Notes: generated by a model from the letters alone, not told the origin. DNA of 64,000 bases from a virus (IMGVR_UViG_3300023174_000056:1-64000), one strand, 5' to 3'. Shown: positions 1 to 5,200, counted from the stretch's first letter. Program-made: numbers and translations.

Positions 1-8
1 TTAACGGT

Positions 9-338
9 CTAATCACCCTTTGGACTAAACTGAATTACGTTATCCTTATTTTCTGATTTCTTCTTTTTGTCTTTTTGCTTTGGATTAGGCGAAGGATTCA
101 GATAAATAAACCTAGCAACAAACTTCTTGTTTGGAACAGTAATAGTTGTTTTACATTCTTTACAATTAATCTGTAGACCTGTTCCACCATCAAGAATTGC
201 AATACCCCATTGCATATTTGCTTCTTCGTAATCACCATCACAGCAATTACAAACAGGCTCAGTTAGCCTAATGTCAATTCTGTCAAACATTTGTTTGCGC
301 CTTATCCATTTCTTTAGTTTGTTGAGCATGAATACCAT
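9..338 (-). CDS. hypothetical zinc-binding protein
   Basis: I do not recognise this 109-residue protein. It starts with a basic amphipathic stretch, carries CNCC near residue 30 and CKEC near residue 60 (four likely zinc ligands), and ends in a lysine-rich, disordered tail. It is the last gene of the tRNA operon: its start codon directly follows the CCA end of the tRNA-Ser gene, so 5' processing of that tRNA would leave a leaderless message. A second ATG three codons in is an equally possible start; neither has a visible Shine-Dalgarno sequence. Confidence 0.6.
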   Translation of the reverse strand: MVFMLNKLKKWIRRKQMFDRIDIRLTEPVCNCCDGDYEEANMQWGIAILDGGTGLQINCKECKTTITVPNKKFVARFIYLNPSPNPKQKDKKKKSENKDNVIQFSPKGD

Positions 339-428
339 TGGAGGAAAGAGAAGGATTTGAACCTTCGGAACCCGTTAAGGTTCATCAGTTTTCAAGACTG
401 ACTGTTTAAGCCGCTCACACACCTTTCC
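339..428 (-). tRNA. tRNA-Ser(UGA)
   Basis: Class II cloverleaf with acceptor GGAAAGG/TCTTTCC, anticodon loop CTTGAAA (anticodon TGA), a long variable arm closed by AACC/GGTT, a T-arm with TTCAAAT loop, and an encoded CCA end. The discriminator reads T, unusual for a serine tRNA (normally G). Confidence 0.9.
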
Positions 429-433
429 ATAAT

Positions 434-510
434 TGGCGATCCCGATAGGAGTCGAACCTATAACCTACGAGGTAGAAGCTCGTTGCTCTATCCAATTGAG
501 CTACGGGACC
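434..510 (-). tRNA. tRNA-Arg(UCU)
   Basis: Cloverleaf with acceptor GGTCCCG/CGGGATC, anticodon stem ACGAG/CTCGT and loop CTTCTAC (anticodon TCT), T-loop TTCGACT, discriminator G and encoded CCA. It reads AGA/AGG codons, common in AT-rich phage genes. Confidence 0.93.
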
Positions 511-523
511 GTTATTTCAAAAT

Positions 524-597
524 TGGTTCGGGATGATGGATTTGAACCACCATAGGCAGATTCAAAGTCTGCCGTCCTGCCCTTAGACGAATCCCGA
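524..597 (-). tRNA. tRNA-Gln(UUG)
   Basis: Cloverleaf with acceptor TCGGGAT/ATCCCGA, anticodon stem GCAGA/TCTGC and loop CTTTGAA (anticodon TTG), T-loop TTCAAAT, discriminator A and encoded CCA. Confidence 0.93.
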
Positions 598-615
598 ATA
601 AAAACTATTTATAGT

Positions 616-825
616 ATGACTTACACACAAGGACAACTAATAGTTATCCGCACTAGATTACTTCTGAGAGGTGCCATAGATGCTGGGGGCGAATCCGAAG
701 CAATCTATATGTTTTTATCTTCAGAAGACGGTATTGCAAAAGTATACAAACTTTCTACTGGCGACACAATACTTATTGATTTAAGTGATCCAAGAATCAT
801 ATCGCACCAACCTTACAATGGGTAA
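616..825 (+). CDS. possible small plus-strand protein (69 aa)
   Basis: One of very few plus-strand reading frames that look protein-like rather than a shadow of a minus-strand gene: nothing else occupies this interval. The 69-residue product has alternating hydrophobic stretches (QLIVIRTRLLL, KVYKLSTGDTILIDL) typical of a small beta-barrel. Against it: no Shine-Dalgarno sequence precedes the ATG, no plus-strand promoter is visible, and the flanking tRNA genes run the other way. It may be spurious, or a small gene inserted in the tRNA cluster. Confidence 0.35.
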   Translation: MTYTQGQLIVIRTRLLLRGAIDAGGESEAIYMFLSSEDGIAKVYKLSTGDTILIDLSDPRIISHQPYNG

Positions 826-833
826 AAAAACAT

Positions 834-969
834 TATGCGGGGTTGGTTTCTCGACCCAACGACTATCTGCGCTTCCATAATTTTGTCTCAAGGCAATTGG
901 TGTTCAATGCACCAAACCCGACTGGGTGTTCGCAGCAGAGTTGAACACCAATAATAATTAGCCCGCATA
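834..969 (-). ncRNA. candidate structured RNA in the tRNA cluster
   Basis: No tRNA or minus-strand gene fits here, but the segment is closed by an 8-bp perfect helix (TATGCGGG at 834-841 with CCCGCATA at 962-969). Just inside lies a 5-bp hairpin (842-846 with 856-860), placed like a T-arm beside an acceptor stem, and a 12-bp perfect helix (896-907 with 941-952). CTGCG at 867-871 can pair with CGCAG at 931-935, which would form a pseudoknot. It lies between tRNA-Trp and tRNA-Gln, so the minus strand is assumed. I cannot assign it to a known RNA family. Confidence 0.45.
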
Positions 970-982
970 GTCTTTAAATTGT

Positions 983-1056
983 TGGCAGGGAATGTAGGAA
1001 TCGAACCCACGACAGGAGTTTTGGAGACTCTTATGATACCATTTCACTAATTCCCT
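983..1056 (-). tRNA. tRNA-Trp(CCA)
   Basis: Cloverleaf with acceptor AGGGAAT/ATTCCCT, anticodon loop CTCCAAA (anticodon CCA), T-loop TTCGATT, discriminator G and encoded CCA, all as in bacterial tRNA-Trp. Confidence 0.92.
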
Positions 1057-1067
1057 GTGAATGATGT

Positions 1068-1140
1068 TGAACCCTCGTATGGGACTTGAACCCATATGAA
1101 CGATCCCTCGTTATCTTGCCGTTAGACGAACGAGGATTCA
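1068..1140 (-). tRNA. tRNA-like element with collapsed anticodon arm
   Basis: D-arm (GTC/GAT with a GG-containing loop) and T-arm (ATGGG, TTCAAGT, CCCAT) are normal, but the terminal helix is 11 bp (1130-1140 with 1068-1078) instead of 7. The anticodon arm is only about 12-14 bases: AACGA/TCGTT around GGGA, with no seven-base loop and no T33. No CCA is encoded. It cannot decode in the usual way. It may be a decayed tRNA or a tRNA mimic; compare 1408-1485 and 3203-3273. Confidence 0.55.
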
Positions 1141-1152
1141 GCATCAAATTGC

Positions 1153-1228
1153 TGGTGCCGCCCCTTGGGATCGAACCAAGTTTGTCGGTTCTTCAGACCG
1201 ATGCAATGACCACATCTGCTAAAGCGGC
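1153..1228 (-). tRNA. tRNA-Phe(GAA)
   Basis: Cloverleaf with acceptor GCCGCTT/GGGCGGC (two G-T pairs), anticodon stem TCGGT/ACCGA and loop CTGAAGA (anticodon GAA), T-loop TTCGATC, discriminator A and encoded CCA. Confidence 0.92.
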
Positions 1229-1237
1229 ATTACGAAT

Positions 1238-1312
1238 TGGTGACCCTAAGCGGATTTGAACCGCTGTAACAGCCTTGAAAGGGCTGTGTCCTAACCGTTA
1301 GACGATAGGGCC
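1238..1312 (-). tRNA. tRNA-Glu(UUC)
   Basis: Cloverleaf with acceptor GGCCCTA/TAGGGTC, anticodon loop CTTTCAA (anticodon TTC), T-arm AGCGG/CCGCT, discriminator A and encoded CCA. Confidence 0.93.
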
Positions 1313-1316
1313 AAAT

Positions 1317-1392
1317 TGGTGAGGAAGGTGGGACTCGAACCCACAACTAACGGCTTAAAAGGCCGCTACTCTAACCATTGAGTTACTTCCCC
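1317..1392 (-). tRNA. tRNA-Lys(UUU)
   Basis: Cloverleaf with acceptor GGGGAAG/CTTCCTC, anticodon stem GCGGC/GCCGT and loop CTTTTAA (anticodon TTT), T-arm GTGGG/CCCAC, discriminator A and encoded CCA. Confidence 0.93.
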
Positions 1393-1407
1393 GAAAAGTA
1401 CTGTAAC

Positions 1408-1485
1408 TAAAGAGAACAGGAGTCGAACCTATTATTACAAGGGTGCCCCCTTGCTGTGATTATGTATCCGTTTCACTCTCTCTTG
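1408..1485 (-). tRNA. tRNA-like element with aberrant anticodon loop
   Basis: Acceptor-like helix (AAGAGA/TCTCTT plus a mismatch), a D-arm GTGA/TCAC with an oversized loop, and a standard T-arm (ATAGG, TTCGACT, CCTGT). The central arm is CAAGG/CCTTG around GGGCAC, giving a 6- or 8-base loop without T33. No CCA is encoded. It was probably a tRNA once; as it stands no anticodon can be assigned. It sits between tRNA-Lys and the intron-containing tRNA-Asn. Confidence 0.5.
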
Positions 1486-1495
1486 TTAAGAAAAT

Positions 1496-1779
1496 TGGCT
1501 GGCGAAGTAGGATTCGAACCTACGACCCGATGGTTACATACCACTATAGTTTTCACTACCCATTTCTGGTTTGTGGTCTGGACTATTCCATCATCCGCTT
1601 GGGATGGACTGATTATAGTCTCTGCACGTTCCTGATTTCTCAGGCTTCGCTCAAGATTGCCACGCTTAATACTTTAAGCAGAGGGTTCCTTGAATTTACA
1701 GTCTTTTCATTTTGATGTTACCATCAAACGCTGCTATTTTGTTTACAGCCATCTGCTCTGCCTACTGAGCTATTCGCCA
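1496..1779 (-). tRNA. tRNA-Asn(GUU) interrupted by a group I intron
   Basis: Two tRNA halves flank a 208-base insert. The 5' half (1745-1779) gives acceptor TGGCGAA, D-arm GCTC/GAGC and GATGGCTGT; the 3' half (1496-1536) gives TAACCATC, a T-arm with TTCGAAT, acceptor TTCGCCA, discriminator G and encoded CCA. Joining after T1745 and before T1536 yields stem GATGG/CCATC with the seven-base loop CTGTTAA and anticodon GTT, closely matching bacterial tRNA-Asn including G73. Joins one base either way fail to give a seven-base loop with intron-terminal G. The HNH gene upstream ends inside this gene: its TAG stop is tRNA bases 8-10. Confidence 0.9.
1537..1744 (-). ncRNA. group I intron in the anticodon loop of tRNA-Asn
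   Basis: Self-splicing intron signature is clear. The 5' exon ends in GCTGT, which pairs with the intron guide GCAGC so that the last exon base forms the required U-G wobble; the intron ends in G. P2 is a perfect hairpin with a GTAA tetraloop (1711-1728). Q-like AATCTTGAGCGAAGCC (1643-1658), R-like GTGCAGAGACT (1617-1627) and S-like ATAGTCC (1580-1586) match the conserved core, with R and S able to form P7. The size and core resemble the small tRNA introns of cyanobacteria and proteobacteria (subgroup IC3). It splits the anticodon between its second and third bases and contains no reading frame. Confidence 0.9.
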
Positions 1780-2327
1780 ACTAAACCTAATACTTTTGCT
1801 CTCTTTCTTATTGCATTATCCGATACGCCCAGCATTTTTCCTATTGCTACCATGCTATGCGAATCTAATAAACTCTTTAGATCAACACTATCCCAATTAA
1901 CTTTTCTGTTCTTTATATGAGCGCACTTTTCCGAACAAGTTACATTATTTCTATTTTTTTTCTTGCCACAAACAGGGCACTCATTCATTTTATCCAATCT
2001 TTCAGTTTCTCTATAATTTTCAAAGATTGGATTGAAGGTTGGCAAATTATTTGGTATTTCAACCAAACCTTCATGGTATTCTCTATGGCACCGACAGCAT
2101 AGGATAACACATTTTTTGACTTCAGAAACGAGTCTTGACCAGCTTTTTATATTACCTCTTGCTGCTCCTAATGCAAACTCTTTAGTAGATGGATCAATGT
2201 GATGAAAATCTAAAGCGCCTTCACATTTAGAATAATTACATATTACACATTTTCCGCCCATAGCTTCCAACAATCTCAACTTTGTTTTAAGTCTCCATTG
2301 TTTTACCTTATCCGAACTTTGACTCAT
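1770..2327 (-). CDS. HNH homing endonuclease
   Basis: A 185-residue DNA endonuclease with an N-terminal HNH zinc finger: CVICNYS near residue 27, the catalytic DFHHID near residue 40, and CCRCHREYH near residue 76. A second CPVC / CSEKC zinc site follows at about residues 118-132, and the C-terminus has a helix-turn-helix (VAIGKMLGVSDNAIRKRA) for target binding. AGGAG precedes the ATG. It is not inside the intron: it lies immediately upstream, and its last codons and stop overlap the start of tRNA-Asn. That arrangement suggests a free-standing endonuclease promoting spread of the nearby intron. Confidence 0.9.
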   Translation of the reverse strand: MSQSSDKVKQWRLKTKLRLLEAMGGKCVICNYSKCEGALDFHHIDPSTKEFALGAARGNIKSWSRLVSEVKKCVILCCRCHREYHEGLVEIPNNLPTFNPIFENYRETERLDKMNECPVCGKKKNRNNVTCSEKCAHIKNRKVNWDSVDLKSLLDSHSMVAIGKMLGVSDNAIRKRAKVLGLVGE

Positions 2328-2387
2328 ATTTATTATCTCCTACTATAATAAATAGTATCATGGTTCGAAAAAGATGTTAAAATAAAC

Positions 2388-2449
2388 ACCGATTGTTTCA
2401 GTTGGCACAATCGGTAAAGCACTTGTTATCTTAGGCACATACACCTAAG
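2388..2449 (-). other. two hairpins in the leader of the HNH gene
   Basis: ACCGATTG (2388-2395) pairs with CAATCGGT (2408-2415), and CTTAGG (2430-2435) with CCTAAG (2444-2449). They lie between the 3' end of tRNA-Leu and the HNH start. They could be a decayed tRNA, a processing site or a translational control element; no terminator T-run follows. Confidence 0.4.
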
Positions 2450-2454
2450 AACAT

Positions 2455-2541
2455 TGGTGGGGGAAGTCGGAATCGAACCGACAAGACCGTTAAGTCGGCA
2501 GATTTTAAGTCTGCTGTGTTTACCTATTTCACCATACCCCC
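2455..2541 (-). tRNA. tRNA-Leu(UAA)
   Basis: Class II cloverleaf with acceptor GGGGGTA/TTCCCCC (one T-T mismatch), anticodon stem GCAGA/TCTGC and loop CTTAAAA (anticodon TAA), long variable arm, T-arm GTCGG/CCGAC, discriminator A and encoded CCA. Confidence 0.92.
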
Positions 2542-2548
2542 GAAAAGT

Positions 2549-2638
2549 TGGTCGGCCTGCTAGGAGTCGAACCTAGTCTAGGCGGTCATCTACCGCAAAG
2601 CGATTATAAGTCGCTCTCGCAATCCGATGCACAGGCCG
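2549..2638 (-). tRNA. class II tRNA with UAU anticodon
   Basis: Acceptor CGGCCTG/CAGGCCG, anticodon stem AGCGA/TCGCT, loop CTTATAA with T33 and anticodon TAT, T-arm CTAGG/CCTAG, discriminator A and encoded CCA. The anticodon predicts isoleucine (AUA codons), yet a long variable arm (GCGGT/ACCGC helix) makes it class II, a shape otherwise used for Leu, Ser, bacterial Tyr and Sec. Charging could therefore be unusual; A73 plus a long arm are leucine features. It is the first gene of the tRNA operon. Confidence 0.8.
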
Positions 2639-2667
2639 ATATAACTAACAATAACACGGTATTATTC

Positions 2668-2721
2668 AATTGTTAAAGAACTTTTTTGTTTCGCTGTCGT
2701 GGCTTTCGTCCAACCACCGAC
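2668..2721 (-). promoter_or_regulatory. rRNA-operon-like boxB-boxA leader of the tRNA operon
   Basis: Directly downstream of the last tandem promoter the transcript would form a hairpin (2696-2721, GTGG/CCAC with flanking GTCG/CGAC) and then carry GTTCTTTAACAATT (2668-2681). The latter closely matches the boxA of bacterial rRNA leaders (E. coli TGCTCTTTAACA), which recruits NusB/S10 for antitermination. The order hairpin then boxA, followed by stable RNA genes, is that of an rRNA leader. Confidence 0.6.
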
Positions 2722-2728
2722 AAGAACC

Positions 2729-2757
2729 AGTCTATCACAGAGCGTCGAGCGTGTCAA
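2729..2757 (-). promoter_or_regulatory. sigma70 promoter, tRNA operon (proximal)
   Basis: -35 TTGACA, 17-base spacer ending in TGA (extended -10), -10 TAGACT. Third of three tandem promoters reading toward the tRNA operon; the early transcript begins with a TTCTTGTCG motif shared with the next promoter upstream. Confidence 0.85.
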
Positions 2758-2816
2758 GCACTCTTTTTTTTCTTTCGTTCTGCGCTGCGTTCTCTTTCAT
2801 CGCAGCGACAAGAACC

Positions 2817-2845
2817 ATTCTAGCAGAGCGTCGAGGACTTGTCAA
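2817..2845 (-). promoter_or_regulatory. sigma70 promoter, tRNA operon (middle)
   Basis: -35 TTGACA, 17-base spacer ending in TGC, -10 TAGAAT. The transcript starts into a perfect 7-bp hairpin (CGCTGCG/CGCAGCG) with an ATGAAAG-containing loop. Confidence 0.85.
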
Positions 2846-2904
2846 GCACCCTCTCGCTCTTTTTTTCGTCGGTGCGCCTTGCTTTCATCGCCACCGTGAA
2901 GAAC

Positions 2905-2933
2905 AGTCTATCATGCGCCGCTCACGTTGTCAA
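2905..2933 (-). promoter_or_regulatory. sigma70 promoter, tRNA operon (distal)
   Basis: -35 TTGACA, 17-base spacer ending in TGA, -10 TAGACT. It overlaps the 3' end of the upstream gene. Its leader forms a bulged CGGTG/CACCG hairpin whose loop also holds ATGAAAG. Confidence 0.85.
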
Positions 2934-3182
2934 GCGGCTTCTTTTACTTTTTTTGCGGTAAATCAGTTGTGCGCTGTCATCAATATAGAAAATCCCATTG
3001 TCCGTTTGATTTCCTACTGAATCGTTTATCAACACGCCTTTCCATTTAACATCATCTTTATTTTCAAACATCTTTTCAATTAGCAATACAGTTCTTGTGT
3101 ACGGATGTTTAATTCTATGCAAATCTGGATCTGCACCATAGCAGAATTGCACAATATCAAATGGCTTGAATCGCTTACGCAT
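2922..3182 (-). CDS. hypothetical small protein (86 aa)
   Basis: Unrecognised basic protein with an N-terminal FDIVQFCYG stretch and alternating strands, suggestive of a small SH3-like beta-barrel of the sort frequent among phage early proteins. GAAGG lies six bases before the ATG. Its last codons contain the -35 box of the distal tRNA-operon promoter. A tRNA-like element lies just upstream. Confidence 0.7.
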   Translation of the reverse strand: MRKRFKPFDIVQFCYGADPDLHRIKHPYTRTVLLIEKMFENKDDVKWKGVLINDSVGNQTDNGIFYIDDSAQLIYRKKSKRSRLTT

Positions 3183-3202
3183 TTTGCCTTCTTTTGCCTT
3201 GC

Positions 3203-3273
3203 AAGGTGATTCTGGTTAGAACCAGAATTTATATTTAGGGGTTGTCTCTCAACCAATTCTACCAGATCACCTT
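3203..3273 (-). tRNA. tRNA-like element, third of its kind
   Basis: An 8-bp perfect terminal helix AAGGTGAT/ATCACCTT (3266-3273 with 3203-3210), a T-arm-like hairpin TTCTGG/CCAGAA around TTCTAA, and a central hairpin GGTTG/CAACC with a five-base loop. No canonical anticodon arm and no CCA. It stands 70 codons away from the main tRNA cluster, between two small genes. Confidence 0.45.
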
Positions 3274-3277
3274 AGTT

Positions 3278-3400
3278 TTAGCGCCAATTATGACGTAAAC
3301 TTCTAATCTGTGTAGGTTGAGAGAAAAGGGGCAAGCAATAACTCTCAAGCGATGTTGCATCGCTTGGAAACTTTTTAAGTTTTGTAGTTAGGTTGTCCAT
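3278..3400 (-). CDS. possible 40-residue protein
   Basis: An open frame with ATG start eight bases after an AGGG, filling the otherwise empty gap between the tRNA-like element and the next gene. The product is basic with no recognisable motif. Composition gives little support either way, so this is a tentative call. Confidence 0.35.
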   Translation of the reverse strand: MDNLTTKLKKFPSDATSLESYCLPLFSQPTQIRSLRHNWR

Positions 3401-3444
3401 AATATAACCCTAAATAGTATCCAGTTTTAGAATCTACCTTTTTA

Positions 3445-3801
3445 TTACCAACTTGAATGGTAAACTAGTTTTGATCCTGCTTTTACATCTTCCAGCAATT
3501 CCTCAAACTTCTTTATTGATTCTGTTACGTCTTGCATGAAATACTGATCATAGTCCGTTGAACCAAAGAAGAATCCATCACTTGTTGGTAGTAATACCTT
3601 TGCAGTTAATGGGGCTTGCTTAATAGCCTTCATAATGTAAATAAGGTTTTCAAGATCCTCAGTTGTCAAAGCTCTGGATGGTTCGCAATTATCAATACCA
3701 TTTTGGCAGTTCTTCACAAACCAAGCATGAAGTGCATTGAACTTTCGCCAGTATGCAACCTCATTACCATATTCATCATTGATATACATATCAAGACCCA
3801 T
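3445..3801 (-). CDS. conserved phage protein (MGLDMY type)
   Basis: A 118-residue protein beginning MGLDMYI and followed by AYWRKFNALHAWFVKN; this opening is familiar from small conserved proteins of phages and their hosts, function unknown. A helical middle (about residues 45-65) precedes a C-terminal region ending in KLVYHSSW. It starts a run of overlapping small genes. Confidence 0.75.
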   Translation of the reverse strand: MGLDMYINDEYGNEVAYWRKFNALHAWFVKNCQNGIDNCEPSRALTTEDLENLIYIMKAIKQAPLTAKVLLPTSDGFFFGSTDYDQYFMQDVTESIKKFEELLEDVKAGSKLVYHSSW

Positions 3802-3813
3802 TACACAATCTCC

Positions 3814-4056
3814 TTATTCGATAACAACTTTTGCCTTAACCTTCTCAAACCTATCTTCAACCTTAAAACGACTCAAACAACCATTTTCTAGGTTAACGCA
3901 AAGCACAGTATCGCAATCCTGGTTAAAGTCATCTCCGTAATTTAAGCCATCGTCAGTAATAACATAATACGTACCAGCATTTTTGAATACGGTTCCAAAG
4001 TCCATTTCGCCAATTTCTTCCATGTTCTTACACTTCCGCTTATCTTCAATCTTCAT
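3814..4056 (-). CDS. hypothetical small protein (80 aa)
   Basis: Unrecognised. The central part, GTVFKNAGTYYVITDDG, reads as paired beta-strands, and the whole may be a small barrel. Its start overlaps the end of the upstream gene by 11 bases, implying translational coupling. Confidence 0.7.
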   Translation of the reverse strand: MKIEDKRKCKNMEEIGEMDFGTVFKNAGTYYVITDDGLNYGDDFNQDCDTVLCVNLENGCLSRFKVEDRFEKVKAKVVIE

Positions 4057-4330
4057 TTGGTTTATCCTTTAATTTAAGAGGTTCAGATGAACCGATTTCT
4101 GGACGTTCATACTTTTCCATCTTGCCTAAGAACTTACCTTCGTAATAAGAGTCTAACCATTTGCCACATTCTTTACAATGGTAAATAAGCCAAATACTTT
4201 GTGACCAAGAATATTTATCGTTCTTTTCCCAGATAGGCTGATGCATTTTGCCTTCTTTACCTTTGCACCATTTCCTAGTATTCTTCTTTGACCTGTGTTT
4301 AGGGATTTCATCATCTTTGTCTATACTCAT
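4046..4330 (-). CDS. hypothetical zinc-binding protein (94 aa)
   Basis: Unrecognised. A basic N-terminal third is followed by a stretch with HCKECGKW near residue 51, one CxxC knuckle that could bind zinc with the upstream cysteine/histidines. Its start overlaps the stop of the upstream gene (ATGA-type junction). Confidence 0.7.
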   Translation of the reverse strand: MSIDKDDEIPKHRSKKNTRKWCKGKEGKMHQPIWEKNDKYSWSQSIWLIYHCKECGKWLDSYYEGKFLGKMEKYERPEIGSSEPLKLKDKPNED

Positions 4331-4527
4331 ATTGGTTCAGCAGTTTGGAATATAACAATCTTTATTCCTTGTTTATCTATTACCTTTGGTGGATTGTAAA
4401 CTATCTTTCTATATCTCGTCGGTCCACGGTTAACAATCCTAGCAATTATCTTATCAGCGTATTTCAAATCACAACGCTTGACACCTTCGATTGTATTGTG
4501 GGCATGGACTTTCTTACAGTATGGCAT
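4327..4527 (-). CDS. hypothetical small basic protein (66 aa)
   Basis: Unrecognised, strongly basic. The preceding small gene ends in TAG directly before this ATG, and GGTGAG in its last codons serves as ribosome binding site. Confidence 0.7.
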   Translation of the reverse strand: MPYCKKVHAHNTIEGVKRCDLKYADKIIARIVNRGPTRYRKIVYNPPKVIDKQGIKIVIFQTAEPI

Positions 4528-4662
4528 CTACTCACCAAAATGCACAGTCACACCATTCTTCCCAAATGATAGACCGTAATGTTTGCCTTCGATATTCACT
4601 CCAAGGAACAAAGCCCAAAGGATTGCAACGGTAATTGCAATATTGCGGATATTGTCAATCAA
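4528..4662 (-). CDS. small membrane protein (44 aa, TTG start)
   Basis: A TTG-initiated frame whose start overlaps the TGA of the upstream gene (TTGA, the analogue of ATGA). GGAG sits about nine bases upstream and the stop abuts the next ATG, which is good evidence for a real coupled gene. One hydrophobic segment (IAITVAILWALFLGV) spans about residues 8-22, followed by a short hydrophilic tail. Function unknown. Confidence 0.65.
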   Translation of the reverse strand: MIDNIRNIAITVAILWALFLGVNIEGKHYGLSFGKNGVTVHFGE

Positions 4663-4958
4663 GACAGAATCTCCAAATCATTGATGTTTTCGGTAAAGAT
4701 TTCTCCTTCTTCATCTTCAACGACAACAACCTGATCTCCCTGTTTAGAATAAGCAATAATCTCTAATTCAGAATCTGGGTAGTGTCCTGAAATGACTTTA
4801 GTTCCAAGTGGAACATCCCTTGCTTTCAAATCCTTGCTAATTGGCTGCTTATCAATAACTTTTTCAAGTCTATCCAAGGCAGAATTAAGCCTACTCTCAA
4901 GTTTGTTAATATGCAACCAAAGACGATCAATTGAATGTTCCATCTCATTAAATTCCAT
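4659..4958 (-). CDS. hypothetical coiled-coil protein (99 aa)
   Basis: Unrecognised. Residues 5-40 form a likely coiled coil (leucines spaced in heptads), followed by a strand-rich acidic domain with VISGHYPDSELEIIAYS and VVVVEDEEGEI. Coupled at both ends: its start overlaps the upstream stop by one base and its TGA overlaps the next TTG. Confidence 0.72.
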   Translation of the reverse strand: MEFNEMEHSIDRLWLHINKLESRLNSALDRLEKVIDKQPISKDLKARDVPLGTKVISGHYPDSELEIIAYSKQGDQVVVVEDEEGEIFTENINDLEILS

Positions 4959-5200
4959 TACTTAATCTCCCGAACGGTAACAATAGCGTTGCACTCGCAA
5001 CGATTATAATTGGTAGAGTAAACAGCATTAGGCGAACAGGCAGCAGCGCACTTTGAATAGAAGTCACCCTTCTGCATTTCTTCTAGTTGCCGTTCAGTCT
5101 TTGCGGTACTAATCATCATAGCGCCAGTAGCAATAACGGTAAGACCGATAAAACAGCCAATTGCAACCATCGCAGTATCGTAAAACTTTTCCTTAGTCAT
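4958..5200 (-). CDS. small membrane protein with cysteine-rich tail (80 aa)
   Basis: The start is taken at the ATG seven bases after GGAG (MTKEKFYD); the longer frame lacks a ribosome binding site. One transmembrane helix (VAIGCFIGLTVIATGAMM, about residues 10-28) is followed by CAAAC and CECN, which could form disulfides or bind metal. Function unknown. Confidence 0.68.
   Translation of the reverse strand: MTKEKFYDTAMVAIGCFIGLTVIATGAMMISTAKTERQLEEMQKGDFYSKCAAACSPNAVYSTNYNRCECNAIVTVREIK

Noticed and set aside
602-612. TATAAATA on the minus strand before tRNA-Gln, similar to a T4 late promoter.
   Set aside because: The motif is not repeated before the virion genes, where a T4-type late promoter would be expected, so it is probably an AT-rich coincidence.
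1500-1779. First reading of the split tRNA as tRNA-Tyr(GTA).
   Set aside because: That join gives an intron without terminal G and no U-G pair at the 5' site; the Asn(GTT) join satisfies both and the loop length.
1443-2102. Plus-strand frames over the intron and HNH gene.
   Set aside because: They run antisense through tRNA exons, the intron core and the HNH gene, without binding sites or protein-like composition.
2387-2459. Possible plus-strand tRNA with acceptor CACCGAT/ATTGGTG.
   Set aside because: No D- or T-arm fits, and the 3' half of the acceptor is the CCA end of the tRNA-Leu gene on the other strand.
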